Shown: positions 8,642 through 18,200 of the stretch, in pieces
Layout: every line of letters starts with the position of its first letter
Numbering within the stretch: the first letter of the stretch is position 1
Source: Nocardia sp. NBC_00416
GTDB lineage: Bacteria > Actinomycetota > Actinomycetes > Mycobacteriales > Mycobacteriaceae
Direction: 5' to 3'
NCBI RefSeq assembly: GCF_036032445.1
Contig: NZ_CP107932.1
Location: forward strand, 2,792,501-2,856,500
DNA: 64,000 nt
Notes under the pieces: generated by a model
Databases searched by the model: none
Seen by the model: the letters and a program-made list of their open reading frames with translations, nothing else
Told to the model about the DNA's origin: nothing
Program-made: the position numbers and the translations under genes

Positions 8642-9526
8642 TCAGCCGGCCGTATGCGCGAGGACGGCGTCGGCCAGTTCCGCGTGCACCTCCGGCGGCA
8701 GGGTGTGGCCCATGCCCGCCACGATCCTCAGCCGCGCCCCCGGGATCTGCTCCGCGATGATTGCACCGTGTCCCGGCTTGACCGGCTCGTGGCTGCCCTC
8801 GATGACCAGGGTGGGCGCCTGCACCCGGTGCAACACGCCCACCGGCTCGAAGTCCGGCCCTGCCGCCGCGGCCAGCCGGTGATTGGCCACCGCTGACAGG
8901 TCGCGGGCCCGGTCGTGGACCCGCTCCTGCAGCCGACGCGCGGCGTCTTCGTCGAACGGCAGCCCGGTTCCGTGCAGCAGACGCTGCTCGGCGATCATGC
9001 CGTCGATCCGGTCGCGCCGATTCTCCGGCGGCGCGGCGGCAAGGAGCGCGCGGTAGAAGGCCACGAACTCCGGTGCCGGCTCGGGCAGGCTCCCTGCGGG
9101 TTGCGGTTGCCCCGTCAAGGCCCGCATGAGCACCTGACCTTCCCCGCCGCCGAGCGGTGAGGAACCGATCACGGTCAGCGAGCGCACCCGCTCCGGCCGT
9201 TCCACCGCGACGAACTGACCGAGCAACCCACCCGCCGACTGGCCGACCAGGTGCGCGCTGTCCAGGCCGTGGGCGTCCAGTACGCGGTAGACGTCGTCCT
9301 TGATGTCGTGCCACGTATACGGCTCGGCCGCGAAGTCGACGGTGCCCGACCGTCCGGTATCGCGGTGGTCGTACCGGATCACCCGGCGGCCTCCGGCGAC
9401 GAGGCCGCCGACGAACTCGTCCGGCCACAGGATGCCCTGCGACATCGACCCCACGATCAACAGGATGGGCGGGTCCGTCACGGCGCCGATCTCTTCACTC
9501 CAGATTTGCAGTTCCTGCATGCTCAA
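8642..9526 (-). CDS. Alpha/beta-fold hydrolase
   Basis: This 294-aa protein carries the nucleophile elbow GQSAGG (Ser about residue 95), the oxyanion-side DHRDTGRS loop and a late GMGHTLP with the catalytic His. The acid is probably in the VIEGSHEP segment. This is the layout of epoxide-hydrolase or ester-hydrolase-like alpha/beta hydrolases such as the DhaA/TAP families. The start is uncertain: TTG at 9526 has AGAGG seven bases upstream, while ATG at 9520 (MQELQIW) is two codons later. It is divergent from a TetR gene with a double palindrome in between, so it is a likely target of that repressor. The substrate is unknown. Confidence 0.8.
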   Translation of the reverse strand: MSMQELQIWSEEIGAVTDPPILLIVGSMSQGILWPDEFVGGLVAGGRRVIRYDHRDTGRSGTVDFAAEPYTWHDIKDDVYRVLDAHGLDSAHLVGQSAGGLLGQFVAVERPERVRSLTVIGSSPLGGGEGQVLMRALTGQPQPAGSLPEPAPEFVAFYRALLAAAPPENRRDRIDGMIAEQRLLHGTGLPFDEDAARRLQERVHDRARDLSAVANHRLAAAAGPDFEPVGVLHRVQAPTLVIEGSHEPVKPGHGAIIAEQIPGARLRIVAGMGHTLPPEVHAELADAVLAHTAG

Positions 9527-9630
9527 AGCTGTTCCTCTCGGTAGAACTGCCGGTGGCTCCGGTCGCGGCTTCCCGACGTGATCCGGTTCGTGCCATCGGC
9601 CCCGAAACCTCGGGTACTCCAGCCGGGTCG

Positions 9631-9762
9631 CTACCGGTTGCCGCGCCGGCTGTTCCGGGGCGAACCTCGCTCGGCGCCGACGGCCGCCCGCGGCGGTACG
9701 GGATGCGCCACGAAGCGCTGCCGGCTGTTTCGAATCGGGTAGGTGCTGTGCTGCTTGCGCAT
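9631..9762 (-). CDS. Possible small basic protein (43 aa)
   Basis: An ATG at 9762 preceded by AAAGG opens a 43-codon frame whose product is rich in Arg and Pro (starts MRKQHSTYPIRN). It lies within the 376-bp gap between the hydrolase and TetR genes. No family is recognised and codon evidence is weak, so it may be chance. Confidence 0.2.
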   Translation of the reverse strand: MRKQHSTYPIRNSRQRFVAHPVPPRAAVGAERGSPRNSRRGNR

Positions 9763-9846
9763 ATCGGTGGGCCTTTCGTGAAACCGGCGGGGGCCGGCCA
9801 TCAGCGGGACGGTCGGAGAGCCCTCCACATCCTTACCGCGTCAGTT

Positions 9847-9885
9847 GTAGTACTATGCTCGAAGTGGTTTGAACCGTAGTACTAC
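9847..9885. promoter_or_regulatory. Twin palindromic operator upstream of TetR gene
   Basis: Two copies of a near-identical palindrome are present: GTAGTACTAT at 9847-9856 and the perfect GTAGTACTAC at 9876-9885, with starts 29 bp apart (about three helical turns). The right copy ends 17 bases before the preferred GTG start of the regulator. This is a typical autoregulatory TetR operator and could also cover the divergent hydrolase promoter. Confidence 0.6.
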
Positions 9886-9902
9886 AGATGGAGTGGTGTC
9901 AA

Positions 9903-10487
9903 GTGGTCCGCACGAATCCCGAACGCCGCCAGGCGTTGCTGGACGCATCGATCGAAGTCCTGGCCCGGGACGGGGCCCGCGGACTGACGTTCCGCGCAGT
10001 GGACAAGGAAGCCGAGGTACCCGCCGGGACCGCCTCCAATTACTTCGCCAACCGCGACGCACTACTCGTCCAGGTGGGGCACCGGTATTACGAGCGATTG
10101 ATCCCCGATGAATCGGCCATGGCGACATTGCGGGGACCACGCTCCCGCGAGACCGTCACCGAACTCATGACCGAGGTCGTCGGGCGCGTCACCCGCTTCC
10201 GCACCGGCTATCTCGCCCTGCTCGAGCTCCGGTTGGAAGCCACCCGGCGACCCGAACTACAGACCCTGCTCACCGAGCGAGTCCGCGCCGATCTGGACTT
10301 CAATATTCGCAACCATCTGGACTACGGCATGCCGGGCGACGAGAACACCGTCGTACTGCTGTTCCTCGCCCTGAACTGGCTCATCCTCGAACGACTCACC
10401 CTGCCCGGCGTCTTCACCGAAGAACAGGCGAACGAACTGGTGCGAACGGCCGTGGCACGCGCGATTCCCGCCGCCGACAACCCGTGA
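9903..10487 (+). CDS. TetR family transcriptional repressor
   Basis: This 194-aa regulator begins VVRTNPERRQALLDASIEVL and carries a TetR helix-turn-helix: GLTFRAVDKEAEVPAGTASNYFANRDALL. The C-terminal ligand domain is poorly conserved, as usual. GTG at 9903 is preferred: it matches the family N-terminus and has GGAG nine bases upstream. An ATG at 9888 in frame would add five residues and bring the start against the operator. The twin palindrome just upstream indicates autorepression; the divergent hydrolase is the obvious second target. The inducer is unknown. Confidence 0.85.
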   Translation: MVRTNPERRQALLDASIEVLARDGARGLTFRAVDKEAEVPAGTASNYFANRDALLVQVGHRYYERLIPDESAMATLRGPRSRETVTELMTEVVGRVTRFRTGYLALLELRLEATRRPELQTLLTERVRADLDFNIRNHLDYGMPGDENTVVLLFLALNWLILERLTLPGVFTEEQANELVRTAVARAIPAADNP

Positions 10488-10615
10488 CTCCAGCCCCCGC
10501 GCCGCCGGTAACCCGTAACCGCAGACTCCGGACTCGGCTCGACCGCCACCGGAAGGGCCGGACACAAGCCCATGACGACCGAGGCGGACCGGGGCGGGCC
10601 CCGCGGCCTCGCCGA

Positions 10616-10800
10616 TCACATCTCGGGCGCGATGCCGCTGCGCCGGGCCAGCACCCTGGTCCCCGGCCCGGCGGCAGCACCCGGACCCGGTAACGCCGCC
10701 ACATCGGCGGTGGACACCGGTTTCCCGCACGCCGAGCAGCAGACCTGCGGCGTGAACTCCGCACCGCATCGAGGACATCGCGGCCTTGGTGACCAGCGGC
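10616..10800 (-). pseudogene. Remnant of an HxlR-type winged-helix regulator (C-terminal part only)
   Basis: A minus-strand frame encodes the typical tail of HxlR regulators: CPRCGAEFTPQVCCSACGKP, with paired cysteines, followed by a PGPGA-rich end. The winged-helix DNA-binding domain that should precede it is missing; upstream sequence in this frame is unrelated and the neighbouring gene ends at 10911. It looks like a deleted regulator gene of which only about 60 codons remain. Confidence 0.5.
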
Positions 10801-10910
10801 TAGCCCGCGCCCGGTCCCGCGCTGCGGATCCGGCGTTCAGCGCGGCACCGGCCACACCGGCGAAACCCGGCGCAAACCGGCGTCACCCCCACCGAGCGTG
10901 GACCACCCCC

Positions 10911-11303
10911 TCAGTCGGGAGTGCCCGCATGCTGCCTGATGGCGATCCCGATCGATCCGTCCGCCCCACGCAACAGTTTGTGTCCGCGAATGAGGGCGGT
11001 CCCGATGAACCCATATTTGCCGCCCACCACCTTCCGGACCCGCTCGGTGGCCGTGGCGTCCAGGATCTCGGCGTTACCGGTGCGGACTTCCGAACCCTTG
11101 GGCCGCCCCCGGTTGTCCGAGATCTGCACTGTGACCTCGGGGTTGCGGCGGATACGTTTGACCTTCCAGGCTTTCGAATTGGTCCACACCAGTAGGCGGT
11201 CTCCGTCGGGCGCCACCCACACCGGGGTGCCGACGGGTGAGCCGTCCTTCTTGTAGGTGGTCAACAGAACATATTTGGCCTGCGCCAGCTGGTCCCAGCT
11301 CAT
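10911..11303 (-). CDS. PPOX-class F420-dependent oxidoreductase (Rv2061-like)
   Basis: This 130-aa split-barrel protein contains YVLLTTYKKDGSPVGTPVW, LLVWTNSKAWKVKRIRRNP and a KYGFIGTAL segment. These are hallmarks of the actinobacterial F420-binding flavin/deazaflavin oxidoreductases related to M. tuberculosis Rv2061c. In M. tuberculosis that gene sits directly beside cobN (Rv2062c). Here it is also on the cobN side of the cobalamin locus, but about 4 kb of inserted genes separate them. The substrate is unknown. It is convergent with nothing obvious and lies 31 bp downstream of the DHA2 exporter gene's stop. Confidence 0.85.
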   Translation of the reverse strand: MSWDQLAQAKYVLLTTYKKDGSPVGTPVWVAPDGDRLLVWTNSKAWKVKRIRRNPEVTVQISDNRGRPKGSEVRTGNAEILDATATERVRKVVGGKYGFIGTALIRGHKLLRGADGSIGIAIRQHAGTPD

Positions 11304-11334
11304 TGCTCCACGTTAGGCCGGGACCGGGCTCGCG

Positions 11335-12813
11335 TCACGGATTGCGCGCCGGGATCTGCGCGGCGACCGGTTGTCCCGACTCGGCCGGTGCCGGACGTGC
11401 CCGGAGTACGACCGCGCCGAGCACCGCCGCCGCCAGACTGAATCCCGCGCTCACCCAGGCGCCCACCGATACCGCGGCGGTGAAGGCCGTCTTCGCGTCC
11501 TCGACATATCCGAGTTCGAATGCCGCGCCGATGGAATCTCGCGCCGCCGACGGCGCGGCGCCGGGCATCCGCGCGGTGAACACCCCGGCCAGCACACTGC
11601 CCAGAATCGCGATACTCAGCGCCATCCCGACCTGCTGGAGCGTGTCGTTCAATGCCGAGCCCACGCCCGCGTGCCGGAGCGGGATCGCGTTCATGATCGC
11701 GGTGTAGGCGGCGGGACCCGCCAGGCCGCCGCCGACGCCCATGATCAGCATGCTGACCAGCACCGGCACATACCCGGATCCGACGGCCAGCACCACGAAC
11801 GCCGCCGACATCACCGCGAGCCCGGTGACGATGAGTGTTTTGTTCGCGAGGTTCTTGCCCAGCGTCGCCCCCAGTCCGTTGCACACCGCACCCGCCAGGG
11901 CGTACGGCAGCAATGCGAGTCCGGCTTTCATCGGACCGTATCCCAGCACGAACTGCAGATACTGGGTGAGCATCAGCATCACCGCGCCCATCCCGAACAC
12001 CATCAACAGCACCGTGGCGCAGGTGCCGGTGAAATCCCGGTTCGCGAACAGGCCCAGCGGCAGCATCGGGTTGTCCTGCCGCCGTTCCCACAGCACGAAC
12101 GCCGCAGCCGCGGCGACCACCAGAATCAGGACCGGGATGTTCCATTCCCGTTCGATGATCAGAAATACGGTCGAGCCGAGAGCCAGGACCGACAACGCCA
12201 CGCCCACGAGGTCGATCGGGCGCTGCGCACCGGTGGTCTCCGGCATCAGCGCGAGTGCGGCGACGATCGCCAGCACCGCCACCGGGATGTTCAGCAGGAA
12301 GACCGAACCCCACCAGTAGCGCTGGAGCAGCAGTCCACCCAGGGTGGGTCCCGCGACGATGCCGAGGATGGAGACGGTCGACCAGGCAGCCAGGGCCAGT
12401 CGGCGTTCACTTTCGTCGAAGGTGGTCATCAGAATCGACAACGTCGAGGGCATCAGCAGTGCGCCGCCGACTCCCATGACGGCGCGGGCGGCGACGAGTT
12501 GCCACGGTTCGGCGGACATCACCGCGGCCAGCGAGCCCACTGCCAGAACGACCAGCCCGAGTATCAGCATCCGCCGGCGACCGAACCGGTCGGAAAGGCT
12601 GCCCGCGGTGAGTAACAGCCCGGCGAAGACCAGCACGTACGAGTCGAGGATCCACTGGATATCGGCGGGGGTCGCGCCGAGTTCGGTGATCAGCGAAGGG
12701 ATGGCGATATTCAGCACAGTGCCGTCGATCATCAGCACCAGCAGCGAGAGGCACAGCGCCGCGAGGATCAGCCATCGGCGCGGGTCTCGTACAGTGTTCG
12801 ATTCCACTCGCAC
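11335..12813 (-). CDS. DHA2-family (14-TM) MFS multidrug exporter
   Basis: This 492-aa transporter has about 14 membrane helices. It carries the DHA2 signatures LDSYVLVFAGLLLTAGSLSDRFGRR (motif A) and GVGGALLMPSTLSIL (motif C, antiporter motif). Family members such as EmrB, QacA and LfrA expel cationic drugs or antibiotics using the proton gradient. GTG at 12813 lies inside a large palindromic operator, so repression by the divergent TetR regulator would block transcription directly. The arrangement (exporter divergent from TetR) is the classical drug-responsive pair. Confidence 0.88.
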   Translation of the reverse strand: MRVESNTVRDPRRWLILAALCLSLLVLMIDGTVLNIAIPSLITELGATPADIQWILDSYVLVFAGLLLTAGSLSDRFGRRRMLILGLVVLAVGSLAAVMSAEPWQLVAARAVMGVGGALLMPSTLSILMTTFDESERRLALAAWSTVSILGIVAGPTLGGLLLQRYWWGSVFLLNIPVAVLAIVAALALMPETTGAQRPIDLVGVALSVLALGSTVFLIIEREWNIPVLILVVAAAAAFVLWERRQDNPMLPLGLFANRDFTGTCATVLLMVFGMGAVMLMLTQYLQFVLGYGPMKAGLALLPYALAGAVCNGLGATLGKNLANKTLIVTGLAVMSAAFVVLAVGSGYVPVLVSMLIMGVGGGLAGPAAYTAIMNAIPLRHAGVGSALNDTLQQVGMALSIAILGSVLAGVFTARMPGAAPSAARDSIGAAFELGYVEDAKTAFTAAVSVGAWVSAGFSLAAAVLGAVVLRARPAPAESGQPVAAQIPARNP

Positions 12814-12845
12814 ACTGTACGACCAAATCGAACAGTGTGCGAGTG
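12789..12845. promoter_or_regulatory. Overlapping palindromic TetR operators between exporter and regulator
   Basis: Arms CACTCGCACACTGT (12805-12818) and its exact 14-base complement (12832-12845) flank a 13-base centre. A second, overlapping inverted repeat, GTACAGTGT (12789-12797) with ACACTGTAC (12812-12820), shares the central half-site. So three ACAGTGT-type half-sites are arrayed over the exporter start codon and the region before the regulator start at 12862. This would allow two dimers to bind. Confidence 0.65.
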
Positions 12846-12861
12846 CGGCTAGGATCGAGCT

Positions 12862-13623
12862 GTGGCCAACCAGTTCAGCTCCGTATGGACCCGTGAACCC
12901 CGCCGGCCCCGGACTTCGGGCCTGCGCCGGGACCAGATCGTCCGCGCCGCCGTCGCGATCCTGGACAAGGAAGGGCTAGACGCGCTGAGCATGCGCAGAC
13001 TCGGCGCCGAACTGGACGCGGGCGCCACCAGCCTGTACTGGCACGTCGCGAACAAGACCGAACTGCTGGAACTCGCGCTCGACGAGATCTGGGGGCTGGT
13101 CGACGACCTCGCGCTCGATCGGACCGACTCGCTGCGGCAGTTGCTCACCACCTTCGCCTACAACCTGCGCGCCGCCCTGCTCGACCATCCGTGGTCGGCG
13201 ACGCTCATCGGCCGGGTCCCGGCCATCGGACCGCAGGCGTTCCGGCTCAGCGAACGGCTCCGGCGCGCCTTCGCCGACGCCGGTTTCCAAGGGCTCGATA
13301 TCTATCTCGCCAGCGGAACCATCACCAGTTTCGTACTCGGCCAAGTCATTCCGGTGATCGCGATGGAGAATTCCCACGGCGGCCGGGTCGACCGGGACAG
13401 CGTGCTGCGGACCCTGGACAAAGCGGCCGCGGATTACCCGGAGATGCGCGCCGACTATCGCTCGCTGATGCCCGAGGACCCCGGGTCCGGCCACGCGATG
13501 GGATTCGATTTCGGGCTGCTGTGCGTACTGGACGGCCTGGAGGCGCGGCGGCGCGCGCAGCAGACCGCGCCGCCGCAGCCCGCGACCGGCGAATCGGCGA
13601 CACCACCCGGAACCGGCCGATGA
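12862..13623 (+). CDS. TetR family repressor (tetracycline-repressor C-terminal type)
   Basis: This 253-aa protein has the N-terminal helix-turn-helix LSMRRLGAELDAGATSLYWHVANKTELL. The YWHV version is typical of the TetR/TcmR subgroup with a TetR_C ligand domain. GTG at 12862 is the apparent start. It is divergent from the DHA2 exporter, with overlapping palindromes between them, so it should repress that exporter and itself, releasing when a drug-like ligand binds. The C-terminal ~30 residues are Ala/Pro/Thr-rich and probably disordered. Confidence 0.87.
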   Translation: MANQFSSVWTREPRRPRTSGLRRDQIVRAAVAILDKEGLDALSMRRLGAELDAGATSLYWHVANKTELLELALDEIWGLVDDLALDRTDSLRQLLTTFAYNLRAALLDHPWSATLIGRVPAIGPQAFRLSERLRRAFADAGFQGLDIYLASGTITSFVLGQVIPVIAMENSHGGRVDRDSVLRTLDKAAADYPEMRADYRSLMPEDPGSGHAMGFDFGLLCVLDGLEARRRAQQTAPPQPATGESATPPGTGR

Positions 13624-13660
13624 CCGTCGCCGGGCGACCCGGCATACCAGAAAGGAAGAT

Positions 13661-14437
13661 GTGCGCACCGACCACGACTTCGTGACCTACCTCGGCGACC
13701 GGCTGGCGGCTCTGCCCGGGGTCGGCGCCGTCGCACTGGGTGGATCCCGGGCGCAGGGGACGCACCGACCGGACAGCGACTGGGATTTCGCGCTCTATTA
13801 CCGCGACCGATTCGACCCCGCCGACCTACGCGCACTCGGCTGGCCCGGGGAGGTCTCCGAGCTCGGCGCGTGGGGCGGGGTGTTCAACGGCGGTGCGTGG
13901 CTGACGGTCGAGGGACGGCCGGTCGATGTGCACTACCGCGATCTGGCGGTGGTCGAACACGAACTCGCCGAGGCGGAGCTGGGCCGGTTCCGCTGGGAGC
14001 CGCTGGCGTTCCATCTGGCGGGGATACCGACCTATCTCGTCGTGGGCGAGCTCGCCGGCGCGCGGGTGCTGTCGGGCACGCTGCCGCGACCGGATTTTCC
14101 CGAGGCGATGCGGGGCGCCGCGCCGCCGGTCTGGCGCAACCAGGCCGCGCTGACCCTTCGCTACGCCCGCACGGCCTACGCTGCGCGCGGCCGGGTCACC
14201 GAGACCGCCGGCGCGCTGGCCACCGCGTCGATGCAGACAGCCCACGCGATCATGGCCGCACGCGGTGAATGGGTCACCAATGAGAAGCGCCTGCTCGAAC
14301 GTGCCGGACTGCGTGGGATCGACGCGATCGTGGCCGGGCTGACGCCCGATCCCCCGAAATTGGCGGCGGCGCTCGATGCGGCGCGGGAGCTGTTCGCGAC
14401 CGCGGATCCGGGGACCGCGGCCGACGGTGGGCGATGA
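13661..14437 (+). CDS. Nucleotidyltransferase domain protein (MNT-like)
   Basis: This 258-aa protein has the polymerase-beta-like active site GGSRAQGTHRPDSDWDFALYY: the GS motif followed by D-x-D, with a third acid likely in VDVHYRD. The C-terminal half is helical. Such minimal or aminoglycoside-type nucleotidyltransferases move an NMP group onto proteins or small molecules. No HEPN antitoxin partner is seen next to it, so a toxin-antitoxin role is not supported. GTG at 13661 has GGAAG upstream. It follows the TetR gene by 37 bp on the same strand and may be co-transcribed. Confidence 0.75.
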   Translation: MRTDHDFVTYLGDRLAALPGVGAVALGGSRAQGTHRPDSDWDFALYYRDRFDPADLRALGWPGEVSELGAWGGVFNGGAWLTVEGRPVDVHYRDLAVVEHELAEAELGRFRWEPLAFHLAGIPTYLVVGELAGARVLSGTLPRPDFPEAMRGAAPPVWRNQAALTLRYARTAYAARGRVTETAGALATASMQTAHAIMAARGEWVTNEKRLLERAGLRGIDAIVAGLTPDPPKLAAALDAARELFATADPGTAADGGR

Positions 14438-14688
14438 GCCGTCGACGGCAGATCACGATGTTGTCTCGACAAGATCGAAGATCACATGTTCGGCAAGAAG
14501 ATCCGCGCGGGGTGCGGACCCGGTCCGGTCCACTCTAGGCTCGCGGAGGGCTCGCGCCGCTGGAGCAACCCAGCGACCACGGCGCGATCCGCCCCGATTG
14601 CGGCGTGCCAGTGCCGCCGGCCGCCTCGCACGGCCCGACCAGCACCGATATCGCACCCCACGAGGGCGACGACTCCGAAGGATCCACG

Positions 14689-15180
14689 ATGAAAAAGCTC
14701 GCCCTGACCGCTGCCGCCGTTGCGGTCCCGTTGCTCTTCGCCTCCTCCGCCGTCGCCGAGCCCACGCCCGTGATACCGGCGCCACCGGCCGTGGTCGCCG
14801 ACGAATCGATCCCCTCGGGCCCGCTGGGCACCACATTCCAGATCCGGACGGGCGGGGATATGGCCGTCACCGTCCGGACCACCGACGCCGCGGTACCGCC
14901 CCGGGCCGACGGCCAGTCGGTGCTGGTCTACGAGGTCGCGGCCGAACAGACGGCGGGAATGCCCTATTTCCTGCCGACGCTCGACCTGCAGATGGTGACG
15001 GCGGACGGCGCGACGGTGTACCCGCTGACCGACGTACCCGGCGAGTATCCTTCCGGATTCCTCGAGCCGGGACAGCCGCGCAACGGACTGGTCGCGTTCG
15101 GGATCAGCGATCAACAGGCGCCCCGGGAGATCATCTTCTCCACCAGCGACCAGTTCGTCCAGAGCAGCTGGACTCTCTGA
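14689..15180 (+). CDS. Secreted protein of unknown function
   Basis: This 163-aa protein begins MKKLALTAAAVAVPLLFASS with AVAEP as probable signal-peptidase site. The mature part is a ~135-residue, beta-rich, immunoglobulin-like domain (TFQIRTGGDMAVTV, LQMVTADGATVYPL). It recalls mycobacterial secreted MPT63/DUF1942 or DUF4352 proteins, but I cannot place it firmly. ATG at 14689 has AAGGA eight bases upstream. It is convergent with cobN (63-bp gap). Function unknown. Confidence 0.7.
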   Translation: MKKLALTAAAVAVPLLFASSAVAEPTPVIPAPPAVVADESIPSGPLGTTFQIRTGGDMAVTVRTTDAAVPPRADGQSVLVYEVAAEQTAGMPYFLPTLDLQMVTADGATVYPLTDVPGEYPSGFLEPGQPRNGLVAFGISDQQAPREIIFSTSDQFVQSSWTL

Positions 15181-15243
15181 CGCCGGACCTGATGGGCGCC
15201 ACCGTGCGGCCGCACGATCCGGTCGGACGGTGAGCCCAGCGGC

Positions 15244-18200
15244 CTACTCCAGCTCGCCTTCGGTCTCCAGGTAGACCTGCCGCAACCGATCCAGCGTCTC
15301 CTGCTCCGGCGCTGCCCACAACTTGCGTTCGGCGGCCTCGAGCAGGCGTTCGGCGATCCCGTGCAGCGCCCACGGATTGGACTGCTCCATGAACTTGCGG
15401 TTGGTCTCGTCGAACACATAGCTCTCGGCGAGCTTCTCGTACATCCAGTCGGCGACCACATCGGTGGTCGCGTCGTAGCCGAACAGATAGTCGACCGTGG
15501 CCGCCATCTCGAAGGCGCCCTTGTAGCCGTGCCGGCGCATGGCCTCGAGCCAGCGCGGATTCACCACCCGCGCCCGGAAGACCCGGGTGGTCTCCTCCGA
15601 GAGTGTGCGGGTACGCACCGCGTCGGGCCGGGTGCTGTCGCCGATATAGGCCTCCGGGTTCTTACCGGTCAGCGCGCGCACCGTGGCGACCATGCCGCCG
15701 TGGTATTGGAAGTAGTCGTCGGAGTCGGCGATATCGTGCTCGCGGGTGTCGGTGTTCTTGGCGGCCACGGCGATCCGGCGATACGCGGTACGCATATCGT
15801 CGGCGGCGGGGGCGCCGTCCAGATCACGGCCGTAGGCGTAGCCACCCCAGGTGGTGTAGACCTGCGCGAGATCGTCGTCGGTACGCCAGCTCCTGGAGTC
15901 GATCAGCTGGAGCAGACCCGCGCCGTAGGTTCCCGGTTTCGACCCGAAGATACGGGTGGTGGCCCGTCGTTCGTCGCCGTGGTCGGCGAGGTCGGCCCGG
16001 GTATGGGCGCGCACATAGTTCGACTCGGCGGGTTCGTCGAGCGCGGCGACCAGGCGCACCGCGTCGTCGAGCAGACCCAGCACATGGGGGAAGGCGTCGC
16101 GGAAGAAACCGCTGATGCGGACGGTCACATCGACTCGCGGGCGACCCAGTTCGGCGAGCTCGACCACCTCGAGGGTGGTGACGCGGCGGCTGGCCTCGTC
16201 CCAGACCGGGCGCACCCCGAGCAGCGCCAGTACCTCGGCGATATCGTCGCCGGAGGTGCGCATCGCCGAGGTGCCCCACACCGACAGCCCCACCGAACGC
16301 GGGTATTCGCCGTGGTCGGCCAGGTAGCGTGCCAGCAGCGATTCCGCCATGGCCTGACCGGTTTCCCAGGCCAGCCGTGACGGAACCGCCTTCGGGTCGA
16401 CGGAGTAGAAGTTGCGGCCGGTGGGCAGCACATTGATCAGGCCGCGCAGCGGTGAACCGCTGGGACCGGCGGGTACGAAGCCGCCGTTCAGGGCGTGCAG
16501 GACCCGGTCGATCTCGACTGCCGTACCGCGCAACCGCGGCACCACTTCGGTCGCGGCGAAACGCAATACCGACACCACCGCCGCGCGATCCCCACCGGCG
16601 TCTCCGAACAGGTCGGCGGCGTGCCGATCGACCAGATCCGGCACTGCCTCCGGCGCCCATCGGGCGGCCTGCAGCGCGGCGATCAGTTCCCGGGCCCGTG
16701 CCTCCACCGCATCGACCCGTTCCCGAGCTTCCCCGCCGGATTCACTGAGCCCCAATGCTTCTCGCAGACCGGGCACCGACATCTCGCCGCCCCACAGCTG
16801 GCGGGCGCGCAGCATGGCGAGCACCAGATCGACCTCGCCGTCACCGGCCGGGGCACGGCCGAGAATGTGCAGGCCGTCGCGGATCTGGACATCCTTGATC
16901 TCGCACAGCCAGCCGTCGACGTGCAGGAGCATATCGTCGAAGGACTCCTCGTCCGGGCGTTCGGCCAGCCCGAGATCGTGGTCCATCTTCGCGGCGCGCA
17001 TCAGTGTCCAGATCTGCTGCCGGATAGCGGGCAGTTTGGCGGGATCCAACGCGGAGATATTGGCGTGTTCGTCCAGCAGCTGTTCGAGCCGGGAGATGTC
17101 GCCGTAGCTCTCGGCCCGCGCCATCGGCGGGATCAGATGATCCACCAGGGTGGCGTGCGCACGACGTTTGGCCTGCGTGCCCTCCCCCGGATCGTTGACC
17201 AGGAACGGGTAGATCAGCGGCAGGTCTCCCAGCGCGGCATCGGTACCGCAGGCCGCGGACATGCCGAGAGTTTTTCCGGGCAGCCATTCCAGGTTGCCGT
17301 GCTTGCCCAGGTGCACCATCGCATCGGCGCCGAAGCCGCCCGATTCCGGATCGGCGGCCAGCCACCGGTACGCGGCGAGATAGTGGTGACTGGGCGGAAG
17401 GTCGGGGTCGTGGTAGATCGCGACCGGGTTCTCGCCGAACCCGCGGGGCGGCTGCACCATGAGCACCACATTGCCGAAACGCAGTGCGGCGATGACGATC
17501 TCACCCCGCGGATCGGCCGACCGGTCGACATAGAGCGCACCGGGCGGCGGACCCCACGCCTCGACCACCGCGGTGCGCAGTTGCTCGGGCAGGGTGTCGA
17601 ACCAGGCGGTGTAGACGGCCGCGCCGATCCGGATGGGGTTGCCTTCGAGCTGTTCGGCGGTGAGCCAGTCGGGATCCTGGCCGCCGGCCGCGATCAGGGC
17701 GTGGATCAGTGCGTCGCCGTCGGCTTCCTCGAGACCGGGGATGGCACCGGCCGCACCGAGGTCGTAACCGGCGGAACGCAGTTCGGTGAGCAGCGCGATA
17801 GCGCTGGCGGGGGTGTCCAGCCCGACGGCGTTGCCGATCCGGGCGTGTTTGGTCGGATAGGCGGACAGCATGAGCGCCAGCCGTTTCCGGTCCGCCGGAA
17901 TATGCCGCAGCCGCGCGTGCCGCACCGCGATCCCCGCGACCCGCGCGGCGCGTTCGGCGTCGGGAACATAGGTGGACAGACCGTCTTCGTCGAACTCCTT
18001 GAAGGAGAACGGCACGGTGATGAGCCGGCCGTCGAACTCGGGGACCGCGACCTGGGTCGCCACGTCCAGCGGAGACATGCCGTCGTCATTGGCCTCCCAT
18101 TGGGCGCGACCGCTGGTCAGGCACAGACCCTGCAGAATCGGCACATCCAGGTCGGCGAGCGCGCCGATATCCCAGGCCTCGTCGTCGCCGCCCGCCGACG

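Noticed and set aside
13661..14437. Nucleotidyltransferase as a toxin-antitoxin (HEPN-MNT) half
   Set aside because: No HEPN-like gene adjacent and the protein is longer than minimal MNT antitoxins.
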